From CAYRGQ01 sp964444885 (lineage in GTDB: Bacteria > Bacteroidota > Bacteroidia > Sphingobacteriales > Sphingobacteriaceae), in contig CAYUIZ010000006.1 of NCBI GenBank assembly GCA_964444885.1, positions 1 to 64,000 on the forward strand: a DNA stretch of 64,000 nucleotides, read 5' to 3'. The notes beneath the pieces are model-generated. The model was not told the origin of the DNA and did not search any database. It saw only the letters and a program-made list of their open reading frames with translations. The position numbers and the translations under genes are program-made. Numbering within the stretch: the stretch's first letter is position 1; each line of letters begins with the position of its first letter. This document shows positions 1 through 8,194 of the stretch, piece after piece.

Positions 1-413
1 CCGCGAATCTGCAAATACGCGAAAGAGGCAATCAACCCAAATCCGTACCGGCGACAATCAAAAGGCCGGTTTATACGCTCGTTTGTCATCTTGAATGGCG
101 CGAAGCAAAATGAAAGATCTCAACAAAGGAGATCCCTCCTGCCGTCGGGATGACAAGTAGGTTAACGTAGCACCAAATCAATGATCCAGCGAATGCGCGA
201 ATCCGCGAATACGCGAAAGAGGCAATCAACCCAAATCTGTACCGGCGACAATCAAAAGGCCGGTTTATACGCTCGTTTGTCATCTTGAATGGCGCGAAGC
301 AAAATGAAAGATCTCAACAAAGGAGATCCCTCCTGCCGTCGGGATGACAAGTAGGTTAACGTAGCACCAAATCAATGATCCAGCGAATATGCGAATCTGC
401 AAATACGCCCAAG
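1..413. repeat. 194-bp tandem repeat, two copies plus a partial third
   Basis: The same sequence recurs with an exact 194-bp period. GCGAATC starts at 3, 197 and 391, and GTAGCACC at 167 and 361. The copies differ at only a few bases, for example atccgtacc against atctgtacc. The third copy decays after about position 413. Each unit contains a segment bounded by TTGTCATC and GATGACAA, so part of the unit is an inverted-repeat element resembling dispersed intergenic repeats of this group. The array probably continues to the left of the window. The 65-codon reading frame inside it is only repeat sequence. Confidence 0.9.
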
Positions 414-474
414 AGGCGCACAAACCCTCCTGTTGGCCCTACCCGAGCGAGGCGGGCATTTTCACCTGCGACGC

Positions 475-506
475 TTCGCACTCCGCAAAAATTATTCGTA
501 CCTTTG
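475..506 (+). promoter_or_regulatory. Promoter of the 43-residue microprotein gene
   Basis: The -7 box TACCTTTG at 499-506 matches the Bacteroidota consensus TAnnTTTG. A weaker -33 element, TTCG, lies at 475-478 with 20 bp between. The start codon at 514 is only 7 bp past the box, so the transcript should have almost no leader. Confidence 0.55.
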
Positions 507-513
507 ACGTGTC

Positions 514-645
514 ATGTCAAACAAGCGATCAGATAATAAAGACTTTAGTTTTTGGACAAAGTACAAACAGTACGCCGGCAACGAAATCCTCCTATATTTG
601 GTGATGATCACGGGGATCATCCTGGGGATTATTTTCTTAGGATAG
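514..645 (+). CDS. 43-residue single-pass membrane microprotein
   Basis: The reading frame runs ATG at 514 to TAG at 643-645. The product has a hydrophilic, lysine-rich N-terminus with an aromatic patch (FSFWTKYKQYAG, about residues 11-22). One hydrophobic helix fills residues 25-43 (ILLYLVMITGIILGIIFLG) and ends at the stop codon. That layout suggests an inner-membrane tail-anchored protein with a cytoplasmic N-terminus. A consensus promoter sits directly in front of it, which is the main reason to call it a gene. The function is unknown. Such small proteins often modulate a larger membrane complex, but nothing here identifies a partner. The next gene is 149 bp downstream. Confidence 0.6.
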   Translation: MSNKRSDNKDFSFWTKYKQYAGNEILLYLVMITGIILGIIFLG

Positions 646-794
646 CGAATACGCCGGACCTATGCCGCGCCATGTTACTTGGCAAAACGAACGACTGCCG
701 AACGCAAACCGACAAAAAACCTAAACGGAAGAATTAAGCGCCCAACACCGCACCATTAAATAAGCCCTATCTATTCATTCACTCCATTATTTCA

Positions 795-1790
795 ATGAAA
801 TTACAATTAAAACGCCCCATCGCATTCTTCGATTTGGAGACGACTGGCGTCAACATTTCGGCAGACCGCATCGTGGAAATCGCTATACTGAAAATTGCCC
901 CTGACAACAGCGAGCAAGTGCTGGCGAAGCGGATCAACCCGGGCATGCCCATCCCCCTAGAGTCGTCGCTGATCCACGGCATCTATGACGCCGATGTGGC
1001 AGACGCGCCTGCATTCGGTGAGGTAGCCGAAGAAATTGCCGCCTTTATCGGCGACGCAGACTTGGCCGGATACAACTCCAACAAGTTTGACATTCCCCTG
1101 CTGATGGAGGAGTTTTTGCGGGCCGGCGTGCAGTTTTCACTCACCGACCGCCATTTTGTCGACGTACAGAACATTTTCCACCAGATGGAGCAGCGCACGC
1201 TGAAAGCGGCCTACCGTTTCTATTGCGACAAGCCATTGGAGAACGCGCACAGCGCCGAGGCCGACGTCCGGGCAACCTATGAGGTGCTTCTGGGCCAGCT
1301 CGACCGGTACCAAGACGTGACGTGGGAAGACAAGTCGGGCAAGGTGTCGACCCCGGTAGTCAACGACGTGGAAGCGCTGCATAAGTTTACCAACCTGAGC
1401 AGACCGGTGGATTTTGCAGGCCGGATGGTATTTAACGAACAGGAGCAGGAAATTTTCAACTTCGGCAAGCACAAAGGCCGTACCGTGGAGTCTGTCTTCG
1501 AACAGGAGCCGAGCTACTACCAATGGATGATGCAGGGCGATTTCCCGCTTTACACCAAACAGCGACTCGAGGTTATCTGGAAGCGGTTTAGGGAGAAGCA
1601 AAAGGAACAGAAGGAGCAGGCAAACCCACGCCGGAAGGAAGGGGGCCAGCCACATACGGGACAAAAAGCCCCGCGCCCGCACGCCAAGGACGGCCAGCCG
1701 ACGCGCAGGCCGCAAGGCCACCAAGGCAAACCCAAGCCCATCACGGGCGACATGCTCAAAGGCCTGCAAGACAAATTCGGGAAGCAGTAG
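795..1790 (+). CDS. DnaQ-like 3'-5' exonuclease with ExoX-type C-terminal module
   Basis: This 331-residue protein belongs to the DEDDh exonucleases (DNA polymerase III epsilon / exonuclease X type). Exo I is FFDLETTG with D13 and E15, exo II is YNSNKFD with D99, and exo III has H152 and D157 (HSAEADV). These are the four acidic metal ligands and the catalytic histidine. Residues about 200-262 form a second small module (FNFGKHKGRTVESV) seen at the C-terminus of ExoX-like nucleases. From about 265 the chain is a basic, Lys/Gln/Pro/Arg-rich tail, probably disordered and nucleic-acid binding. It is a free-standing enzyme, not fused to a polymerase. A role in DNA repair or proofreading is likely; the exact one cannot be told from sequence. 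Confidence 0.93.
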   Translation: MKLQLKRPIAFFDLETTGVNISADRIVEIAILKIAPDNSEQVLAKRINPGMPIPLESSLIHGIYDADVADAPAFGEVAEEIAAFIGDADLAGYNSNKFDIPLLMEEFLRAGVQFSLTDRHFVDVQNIFHQMEQRTLKAAYRFYCDKPLENAHSAEADVRATYEVLLGQLDRYQDVTWEDKSGKVSTPVVNDVEALHKFTNLSRPVDFAGRMVFNEQEQEIFNFGKHKGRTVESVFEQEPSYYQWMMQGDFPLYTKQRLEVIWKRFREKQKEQKEQANPRRKEGGQPHTGQKAPRPHAKDGQPTRRPQGHQGKPKPITGDMLKGLQDKFGKQ

Positions 1791-1812
1791 CCACCGTTTT
1801 GCTGGGTGCCCC

Positions 1813-1853
1813 GCGCGTGCATCCCGCACGCGCATCATGACGTGCCCATGATG
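1813..1853. terminator. Two back-to-back hairpins between the exonuclease and trxB
   Basis: A perfect 8-bp stem (GCGCGTGC 1813-1820 with GCACGCGC 1826-1833, 5-nt loop) abuts a second 7-bp stem (CATCATG 1833-1839 with CATGATG 1847-1853). No T-run follows. They may end the exonuclease transcript or insulate the trxB promoter, which begins 9 bp later; the terminator role is inference. Confidence 0.4.
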
Positions 1854-1861
1854 GAAAGGGC

Positions 1862-1892
1862 TTGACTATGAATGCCCAAAACCGTATTTTTG
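1862..1892 (+). promoter_or_regulatory. Consensus promoter of trxB
   Basis: TTG at 1862-1864, a 20-bp spacer and TATTTTTG at 1885-1892 match the Bacteroidota sigma factor consensus exactly. Transcription should begin near 1897, 15 bp before the ATG at 1913. An in-frame TTG codon at 1862 would extend trxB upstream, but it is the -33 element itself and cannot be the start. Confidence 0.8.
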
Positions 1893-1912
1893 TAGCTCAT
1901 TTTTACAGCGAC

Positions 1913-2872
1913 ATGCCACACGAACAAGAACATATAAAATGCCTGATTATCGGCTCCGGCCCGGCAGGCTATACCGCCGCGATTTATGCTGCCCGTGCAG
2001 ACCTCAATCCCGTGATTTACACGGGCATTGTACCCGGCGGACAGCTGACGCAGACAACGGACGTCGATAACTTTCCGGGATACCCGGACGGTGTGCTCGG
2101 CCCACAAATGATGGAGGATCTGCGCAAGCAAGCCGAACGTTTTGGCACGCAGGTGCGCTTTGGCTACGTCACCCAAGTTGATTTCACTGGCGACGTGCAC
2201 AAGGTACACTTAGAGGACAAAACCGTAACCGCCGACACCGTGATCATTGCGACAGGCGCTACGGCCAAATGGCTGGGCCTCGAGAGCGAGCAAAAATACA
2301 ATGGCTTTGGCGTATCGGCCTGCGCCGTATGCGACGGCTTCTTTTACAAGGGGCAGGACGTGGCCATTGTCGGCGCGGGCGACACCGCTGCCGAGGAGGC
2401 TACCTATTTGGCCAAATTGACCAACAAAGTGCACATGCTCGTGAGGCGGGACGAATTCCGCGCTTCCAAAGCCATGCAGCACCGCGTATTGAACACCCCC
2501 AATATTGAGATACATTACAACACCGAGGCCAAGGAAATCCTCGGTGGCGACCAGGGCGTTAATGGTGTCTTGGCCTTCAATAACCAAACGGGTGAGGAAC
2601 GGATCATTCCCGTGACTGGATTTTTTGTTGCGATTGGCCACAAGCCCAATACCGAGCTGTTTGAAGGGAAGCTGGACATGGATGCCAACGGCTACCTGAT
2701 CACGAAGCCCGACAGCACCCAAACCAACATTCCGGGCGTATTTGCCTGCGGCGACGTCCAAGACCATGTGTACCGGCAGGCCGTGACCGCAGCGGGAACC
2801 GGCTGTATGGCCGCACTGGAAGCCGAACGCTACTTGGCCGCCAAGGAATTTGGGCCAGCGGCGGTGCTGTAG
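1913..2872 (+). CDS. trxB: Thioredoxin reductase
   Basis: The product is a 319-residue NADPH-dependent flavoprotein that reduces thioredoxin in the cytoplasm. The FAD-binding motif GSGPAG is at 14-19. The redox-active disulfide CAVC is at 137-140, followed by DGFFYKG. The NADPH motif GAGDTAAEEA starts at 154, and the C-terminal FAD motif GVFACGDV is present. The length fits the low-molecular-weight bacterial class. The start at 1913 is set by the promoter just upstream and by the family N-terminus; the longer in-frame extension overlaps that promoter. The YciO-type gene follows after 37 bp and is probably cotranscribed. Confidence 0.97.
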   Translation: MPHEQEHIKCLIIGSGPAGYTAAIYAARADLNPVIYTGIVPGGQLTQTTDVDNFPGYPDGVLGPQMMEDLRKQAERFGTQVRFGYVTQVDFTGDVHKVHLEDKTVTADTVIIATGATAKWLGLESEQKYNGFGVSACAVCDGFFYKGQDVAIVGAGDTAAEEATYLAKLTNKVHMLVRRDEFRASKAMQHRVLNTPNIEIHYNTEAKEILGGDQGVNGVLAFNNQTGEERIIPVTGFFVAIGHKPNTELFEGKLDMDANGYLITKPDSTQTNIPGVFACGDVQDHVYRQAVTAAGTGCMAALEAERYLAAKEFGPAAVL

Positions 2873-2909
2873 CGCATTGCGCGGCCAGGAATACTGAAAC
2901 GATGATATC

Positions 2910-3530
2910 ATGCTTATCCGGATTTACGAAGAAAACCCCAACCCACGGCATATCCAACAGGTGGTGGACATCCTCCGCCGCGGAGGCCTGATTATCTACC
3001 CCACGGATACGGTCTATGGGCTGGGCTGCGACATCAATAACCAGAAAGCAATCGAACGGCTCTGCGAACTGCGTAGCCTGAAGCCCGAAAAGGCAAACTT
3101 ATCCTTTATCTGCCACGACCTGACGCACATTGCCCAATACACCAAACCTTTTGATACGGCGACGTTCAGGGTGCTCAAAAAGACCCTTCCCGGCCCGTTT
3201 ACCTTTATCTTCAATGCGAGCAACGTCGTGCCCAAGCTGATGAGTTCCAAGAAGAAAACCGTCGGTATCCGAGTGCCGGACAACAACATTGCGCGGGAAA
3301 TCGTCCGCGAGCTGGGCAATCCCATTGTGTCCGCCTCCATCCACGACGAAGACGAGGTGATCGAATATTCCACGGATCCCGAGCTCATCTATGAAAAATA
3401 CGGGGAATTAGTTGACGTGGTGATCGACGGCGGCTACGGCGACAACGTGCCTTCGACGATTGTGGACACCACCGGCGGGGAGTTTGAAATCTTACGGGAA
3501 GGCAAAGGGGATTTGGGGCTGTATCTCTAA
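2910..3530 (+). CDS. yciO: YciO-type Sua5/YrdC-family protein
   Basis: This 206-residue protein has the Sua5/YrdC/YciO fold, with the nucleotide/threonine pocket motif IIYPTDTVYGLGCD near the N-terminus and GPFTFIF, GIRVPDN and PIVSASI further on. The family makes threonylcarbamoyl-AMP for the t6A modification of tRNA. Length and internal motifs (KTVGIRVP, PSTIVD, LREGKGD) are closest to the E. coli YciO branch, which is less active than TsaC in that reaction. It may therefore be the t6A enzyme or a paralogue; other Sua5 members may exist outside the window. It has no C-terminal Sua5 domain. It lies 37 bp after trxB on the same strand. Confidence 0.9.
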   Translation: MLIRIYEENPNPRHIQQVVDILRRGGLIIYPTDTVYGLGCDINNQKAIERLCELRSLKPEKANLSFICHDLTHIAQYTKPFDTATFRVLKKTLPGPFTFIFNASNVVPKLMSSKKKTVGIRVPDNNIAREIVRELGNPIVSASIHDEDEVIEYSTDPELIYEKYGELVDVVIDGGYGDNVPSTIVDTTGGEFEILREGKGDLGLYL

Positions 3531-3592
3531 TTCCGCTGAGCTCCTCAATCCCGAGCAAAACACCAGCTTAATTAAGCGCGCTGTCTTTTTTT

Positions 3593-3625
3593 AAACCTGT
3601 CAGGTTTTGGAAACCTGACAGGTTT
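3593..3625. repeat. Dyad-of-dyads hairpin, REP-like
   Basis: AAACCTGTCAGGTTT (3593-3607) and AAACCTGACAGGTTT (3611-3625) form a perfect 15-bp stem with a 3-nt loop. Each arm is itself an odd palindrome, so the 7-mer AAACCTG and its complement occur four times. It probably serves as a transcription end point for yciO and is likely a dispersed repeat of this genome. Confidence 0.7.
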
Positions 3626-3750
3626 CACTGGCGGGAGTTATTTGAATCGTGCTTACTACCAACAGATTCCGGGTCAAGCCTCCCGCCTTGCGGGACAGGC
3701 AGGAATGACGAGTGATCTATAAAAACCGACAGTTTCTCCTACGCGAAACG

Positions 3751-3785
3751 AAAAAAGTGCCCCGACTTATAAAAGCCGGAGCACT
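3751..3785 (-). terminator. Rho-independent terminator of the SusCD operon
   Basis: On the minus strand an 11-bp stem (AGTGCTCCGGC with GTCGGGGCACT, two G-T pairs) is followed by TTTTTT. It lies 77-111 bp past the stop of the last operon gene (3862). Confidence 0.8.
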
Positions 3786-3861
3786 CCAAAAACAAACCAC
3801 TATACTTCGCTCAGGTTGATTCCGTAAGGTATGCTAAGTGAGCTGTCAAGCCGACAATTCC

Positions 3862-4917
3862 CTAATTCGTTTGCGGTAAGCTCAGCACCCGCCATTCGGC
3901 CATCTGGAAGAGAGTGCCGTCGCCTACTGCCGTCACGTAAACGCGGTAGCGTGTATAGGCTTGCGAATTATCGAAGATAAAGGTACGGGTGAGGAAGCGC
4001 GTCGCGAAGGTCTCATCGTTTCGCGTGTCCAGCACGTCCCAGGTAACGCCGTCGTTGGTGGCTTCCAGCCGCCAGTTGCGCGGATCACGCTGTGCCGCGT
4101 CATTGGCCGAAGTGAAGGTGTATCCGCCTAGCACAACAGGCTGGTAGAATTCAAGTTCAAACCAGAGGTCGCCGGAGTAATCAAATTGCAGAAACTTGGA
4201 GTTTATCGAATTGTCAATCAGCTTGAGCGAACCCTCGCCGGCGTGCATGCCGCCGTTGTTATCCCGCGACACGGACAGATTACCGTCTGCCGTCACGTCG
4301 CGCACGATCCCCAGGTCGGTGAGCAGGTGTGAAACCTCGGCCCTCGAACCGTTGGGGGTTTCCACCCGGATCGTGTAGTCTTGGAACTGGCCCGTGGCCA
4401 CCTCAATATTAAGCTGGTCGCCCGATGCGATGAATTCTGCGCCGGTGCCCGTTCCCTTATACCAATTGATGGTTTCAATAGCGGCTGCCGTCTCCACGTT
4501 GAGGTCGAGCGTACCGCCAGGGGCTGGCGTAGCAACCAAATTGAAAACGTCCTGGGGCGTAATGCTGATCACTGCTTCGCGCTGCGCCCAGAAACCCTGA
4601 CCGTTCTCGGCACGGAGGGTCACCCGAAAATCGCCGGTGTACAAGAACGTATGCAGGGGAGACACGTCCAGCGAGGAACTATCGTCGCCAAACTCCCACC
4701 GTACTTCCTTGAAATTGGTCGAACCGTTCGTAAACGAATAGGTGAACGGATCGTCCGCGCTGTGCTGTTCAAAGGTAAACGCGGCCGTAGGCTTGGGCTC
4801 ATCGGGTTCAGGCACGATCACCTCGTCGCTTTCACAGGCTGCGAAAACCAAAGCCATGGCACCCAACAAGCCAAAACCGACAAACAGCCTTCTTCGTAAT
4901 GTCCTCATTCTTTTCAT
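3862..4917 (-). CDS. PKD and discoidin (F5/8 type C) domain lipoprotein
   Basis: This 351-residue exported lipoprotein has a basic N-terminus, a hydrophobic stretch and a lipobox ending at C28 (VFAAC). Residues about 42-118 are a PKD-like Ig fold (VRWEFGDDSS, SPLHTFLYTGDFRVTL). A middle segment (about 120-200) is unassigned. Residues about 205-351 are a discoidin-type jelly roll (SANDAAQRDPRNWRLE, DETFATRF, AYTRYRVYV), a fold that usually binds sugars or membranes. There is no catalytic domain, so it is most likely a surface binding protein. It is the last gene of the operon, 93 bp after the preceding one. Its C-terminal domain is closely related to those of the proteins at 5011-6396 and 16588-17694. 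Confidence 0.9.
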   Translation of the reverse strand: MKRMRTLRRRLFVGFGLLGAMALVFAACESDEVIVPEPDEPKPTAAFTFEQHSADDPFTYSFTNGSTNFKEVRWEFGDDSSSLDVSPLHTFLYTGDFRVTLRAENGQGFWAQREAVISITPQDVFNLVATPAPGGTLDLNVETAAAIETINWYKGTGTGAEFIASGDQLNIEVATGQFQDYTIRVETPNGSRAEVSHLLTDLGIVRDVTADGNLSVSRDNNGGMHAGEGSLKLIDNSINSKFLQFDYSGDLWFELEFYQPVVLGGYTFTSANDAAQRDPRNWRLEATNDGVTWDVLDTRNDETFATRFLTRTFIFDNSQAYTRYRVYVTAVGDGTLFQMAEWRVLSLPQTN

Positions 4918-5010
4918 CTGTTATAATTTTATGTTCACTGGCTGCGTGCCTGCCCGCAGGCGGACGCGTATTGCCAACGTTCTATCTTATATGTACGTTA
5001 TTCCAATCCC

Positions 5011-6396
5011 CTACGGTACGCGTATCATGCGCCATTCGGCCTGCTGATAGAGCGACGAGCCGTGGTTTGCCGTAATGTTCAGGCGGTAATATGTATACGC
5101 CGTCGAATTGTTGAAATCATAGCGCTTGGTTTGGAAGCGCTGCGCGAACGACTCATCGGTCCGTGTGTCCAAATTGGTCCAGTTGATGCCATTGTGCGAA
5201 CCTTGCAAGGTCCAGTTTTTGGGATCGCGGTCTGGGGCGTCATTGGCCGAGGTCATCGTGTAGGCACCGACCACTACCGGCTCAGGGAATTCCAGACGCA
5301 TCCACAAGTCGCCCGAGAAGCTCGATTGCAGGAACTTGGAGCCCGTGTTGTTGTCGATGATTTTCAGCGATCCTTCGCCCCCTTCCGCACCGCCGTTATT
5401 GTCGCGGCTCACACTGAGGGTCGCACCACCGGTGACGTCCACTTCCACCACGTGCTGCGGATGGATGAGGATCACCGTCGTATAACGCTCGGGATGCAGC
5501 TGGTGAAGGGTTGGCGCGTCCAAATTAACGGCAATCGCCAATAAGTTGTCGAGGTGGCTCTCTACCACGTGCCAAGGCACGCTGAGGTCGAGGGTAGCCG
5601 AACGGGAATTGCTGCCCACGTGCACGCGTGACTCAAGCGAATATTCGCCACTCTCGAGCGCAATCGTGTTTTCGGGCAATTCGCCTGCCGCCACCATGGC
5701 CGCGATAACGCTAGGGTCTACTGCCGTGCCCACGGAAAATGGCCGGCTAGGCACGCCTACCAGACTAACGCCCAGCGGCACAGTCAGCCCGCTGGAGGTA
5801 GACACGTAGTTTTGCCGGTTGCGGGCCTCCAAAATCTCTCCCCCGCCGTTGGTAATCGTAACGTAACGGATGTCCTCCGGGGCCAATATTTCAGACGTGT
5901 TGAGCAAAATAGCGCTCGATGCACCGTTGGGGTCAATTTGGTTGCCCTTGCCGGGCTCGACCAGCCGGATAACCACGGCGGCCTTCTTGCCGTAATGGCG
6001 TTCCAAGAAACTGATGTTTGCGGAGATTTCGAAACTCGCCCGTTCGGCACCAAAGGGAATTTGCACCACGTTGGGGATAATCAGCATCTCGGGAGGTGTC
6101 ATCACCAGCTCATCGCCCGTTTGGCCGTCTACCACAGCCTGTGTTGCCTCTGCATCGAACATCAATCCGACTTGGAAGGCCTTCGTTGCCGGGGTCGACA
6201 GCGTCACCTCGATGGGTATTTTCGCATACTCGGCGTCTTTGGTAATCGTCCCGCTGATATCCCCTGCCGACACCACGCTGGGCGCCGTGCTTTGCAGGTT
6301 AAAATCTTCCAACTCCTGCCTGTCGCATGCGGCCAACGCGAAGCTTGCCAGCAACGCGGCCTGCAAAACTGATCTAAAATTAGCTATCTTTTTCAT
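5011..6396 (-). CDS. DUF1735-like plus discoidin domain lipoprotein
   Basis: The 461-residue product starts at M (6396) with signal peptide MKKIANFRSVLQ and lipobox Cys at 24 (ALAAC). Residues about 30-160 resemble DUF1735, a beta-sandwich found in Bacteroidota surface glycan-binding proteins (GLMFDAEATQ, IPFGAERASF, AAVVIRL). Residues about 170-310 are a second all-beta region of the same style. Residues about 315-461 are a discoidin domain with SVSRDNNGG, SANDAPDRDPKNW and DESFAQRF. An upstream in-frame start at 6447 would overlap the preceding gene and spoil the signal peptide. It should be anchored in the outer membrane and bind ligand; no catalytic residues are visible. Confidence 0.88.
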   Translation of the reverse strand: MKKIANFRSVLQAALLASFALAACDRQELEDFNLQSTAPSVVSAGDISGTITKDAEYAKIPIEVTLSTPATKAFQVGLMFDAEATQAVVDGQTGDELVMTPPEMLIIPNVVQIPFGAERASFEISANISFLERHYGKKAAVVIRLVEPGKGNQIDPNGASSAILLNTSEILAPEDIRYVTITNGGGEILEARNRQNYVSTSSGLTVPLGVSLVGVPSRPFSVGTAVDPSVIAAMVAAGELPENTIALESGEYSLESRVHVGSNSRSATLDLSVPWHVVESHLDNLLAIAVNLDAPTLHQLHPERYTTVILIHPQHVVEVDVTGGATLSVSRDNNGGAEGGEGSLKIIDNNTGSKFLQSSFSGDLWMRLEFPEPVVVGAYTMTSANDAPDRDPKNWTLQGSHNGINWTNLDTRTDESFAQRFQTKRYDFNNSTAYTYYRLNITANHGSSLYQQAEWRMIRVP

Positions 6397-6431
6397 CAAT
6401 GCCTTAATTGCTCGGTTTCTCAATATATTTT

Positions 6432-8150
6432 CTAGCGGTCGAGCCATACCCGGCCATCAAACTGCCAGCTTTCCTGGCGTGCGATCCGGAACCAGCTGAC
6501 GATCTGCGCGGGGATATCCACGTTGCGCGGCACAAAGCTTCCCAAATCATCTGACGAAGGGGCGCAGAGGTATTCCGCCAAGCGATCCCACGACCGATCT
6601 CCGCCCGAGAACGTCATGTGGCTGCCCAGCGGGCCGTCGTCGTGGATGGTGTCTTCGGAATCGCCAAGGACCATCCAGTGGCCGGCCAGGAAGTCAAAAT
6701 ACGGGTGGCCGGGGTCGACGCCCACGTCGCACGAATACTGCCGGATCACATCATCAGGCAGCGCCACCTTCCAGATGCGCACGTCAGCCAGGTACACGTC
6801 CGGTTCGCCGTGGCCATTGCCTTGAATGTAGCCCATGGTCAGCAGGGCTTCGTTATCAAAGCTTCCCCAGCTCGTCACGTTCGTTTCGTTGTTGAAGTTA
6901 CCGTTGGTGTACGTACGGATGTAGCGCTGGTTGTCGCGGATAACCCCCACCACCGCGATGCTGTTCCAAGTCGCGTCAGCCAGTGCCGCGCCACGGATTT
7001 GGTTGCCGTTGCCCGGGCCGCGGGCGTTGAACATCCAGAAGTTGTCTTCCAGGAAGATCACCCAGCCGTTGCTGGCCCAGCCCGACGACCATTCCGGGCG
7101 CTTGCCCAGGATGGACGGGTAGTAAAAGCGGTAGTTATTGTTGGGGCCGATGTTCTTCTTCACTTTCAGTTCGATCGTGAAGGCGGTCGTTCCCAAGTTG
7201 TACATGTTGTTGTCGCCGGCGGTCACTTGCGCTTTGCGCTGCCCGTTAAAGCGCAGGAAATCGCCTTGGAAGCGGTTGCCTAAGTAAGGCGTGCCGATAA
7301 ACCGCGTATTATAACGCGACGCATGCATGATGGTGAACGTGTTCGCCTTCGGATTGCTGAAGATCGTGTTGTCATTCTGGTGGTCGGGAATTTCAAAATC
7401 CCCACCCCGGCTTGACGTGATGATCACCAGCCAGTTTTCCTGGGCGTACTCCGGGCGCGCCCGCAGGGCGTCCAGTATCTCCCCTACCTGGGTATCGAAC
7501 CGGAGGATGGCGTCGCGGTATTCCGGCACGGAGAGGTCGTAGCCATGGGCTGCGCCCGCGGCATCGACATCGGATAGGTGCCCCGTGACGAAGGTGACCG
7601 TATCGACGGACAGCGCGTTGATCACTGCATTTTTAACGGCTTGGTCATCACTTAGCACCTCGCGGACGTCAGCCCCTTGGGTGAGGTACTCATGAAACTG
7701 CGGCGAACTCGTGAACGTGCGGATATCGCTGTTGGGGATGGCCTGCTTCACGCGGCGGAATACCACCGGAAAATCCTGCAGGTTGTTGTTTGCGAACTCG
7801 TCATCGACAATGCGGTGCTTATCTTGGCCTACGCCCGTGAGCATATCGGCCCAGTTGACGCCGTCTCCTGCGGCTGATTCATCGCTCAGCGACTTCCACG
7901 TATGGATGGAATTGTCAAGCAAGGAATTGAGGCTAGGCGCGTTCGCGTCCCGCACAGATTCCCCGCGAGCGCCGTCGGCGATGATGTACAGCACCTTAGG
8001 GGTACTGTGCACGACGTCTACCGATGCGTCGGTTTCGACCTCCGGAATAACCCGCGCAAATTCCTCCTGGCAGCCGGCGAAGGCCACCAGGCCTACCACC
8101 AATGCCGGAAGGCCCTTCACATAGTCCAGTATATTTTTCTGTTTTGCCAT
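6432..8150 (-). CDS. Alkaline-phosphatase-like plus LamG lipoprotein, probably catalytically dead
   Basis: This 572-residue lipoprotein has its lipobox Cys at 27 (AFAGC). Residues about 50-275 follow the alkaline-phosphatase/nucleotide-pyrophosphatase fold. VLYIIADGARG carries the first metal Asp (D59), GVNWADMLTG sits where the nucleophile loop should be, and HLSDVDAAGAAHG supplies further ligands (D194, H202). The expected second metal motif (T-S-D-H-G) reads ITSSRGGD at 244-251, so the Asp-His pair is missing. Residues about 295-475 form a LamG/concanavalin-type jelly roll. The C-terminal 40 residues (VSWFRIARQESWQ, DGRVWLDR) resemble the DUF4983 tail. The protein may have kept the fold as a binding module. 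It lies mid-operon, with gaps of 44 and 35 bp to its neighbours. Confidence 0.85.
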   Translation of the reverse strand: MAKQKNILDYVKGLPALVVGLVAFAGCQEEFARVIPEVETDASVDVVHSTPKVLYIIADGARGESVRDANAPSLNSLLDNSIHTWKSLSDESAAGDGVNWADMLTGVGQDKHRIVDDEFANNNLQDFPVVFRRVKQAIPNSDIRTFTSSPQFHEYLTQGADVREVLSDDQAVKNAVINALSVDTVTFVTGHLSDVDAAGAAHGYDLSVPEYRDAILRFDTQVGEILDALRARPEYAQENWLVIITSSRGGDFEIPDHQNDNTIFSNPKANTFTIMHASRYNTRFIGTPYLGNRFQGDFLRFNGQRKAQVTAGDNNMYNLGTTAFTIELKVKKNIGPNNNYRFYYPSILGKRPEWSSGWASNGWVIFLEDNFWMFNARGPGNGNQIRGAALADATWNSIAVVGVIRDNQRYIRTYTNGNFNNETNVTSWGSFDNEALLTMGYIQGNGHGEPDVYLADVRIWKVALPDDVIRQYSCDVGVDPGHPYFDFLAGHWMVLGDSEDTIHDDGPLGSHMTFSGGDRSWDRLAEYLCAPSSDDLGSFVPRNVDIPAQIVSWFRIARQESWQFDGRVWLDR

Positions 8151-8194
8151 TTTCTATTGCGTTTATCTGCTGTATCCCAATACTACGATGTTGC

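Larger units (their letters stand above)
3531..3861. other. Intergenic region with repeat elements and a terminator
   Basis: No gene is seen here. From left to right it holds the AAACCTG dyad repeat (3593-3625), a segment resembling dispersed repeats (ccgggtcaagcc and ggcaggaatgacga, about 3668-3710), and the terminator of the large minus-strand operon (3751-3785). Confidence 0.7.

Noticed and set aside
1..413. CRISPR array
   Set aside because: The period is 194 bp with near-identical whole units; there are no short repeats with variable spacers and no cas genes.
1137..1838. 233-codon minus-strand frame antisense to the exonuclease gene
   Set aside because: It mirrors the codon structure of a well-supported gene, has no family similarity and no promoter; it is an artefact of GC-rich codons.
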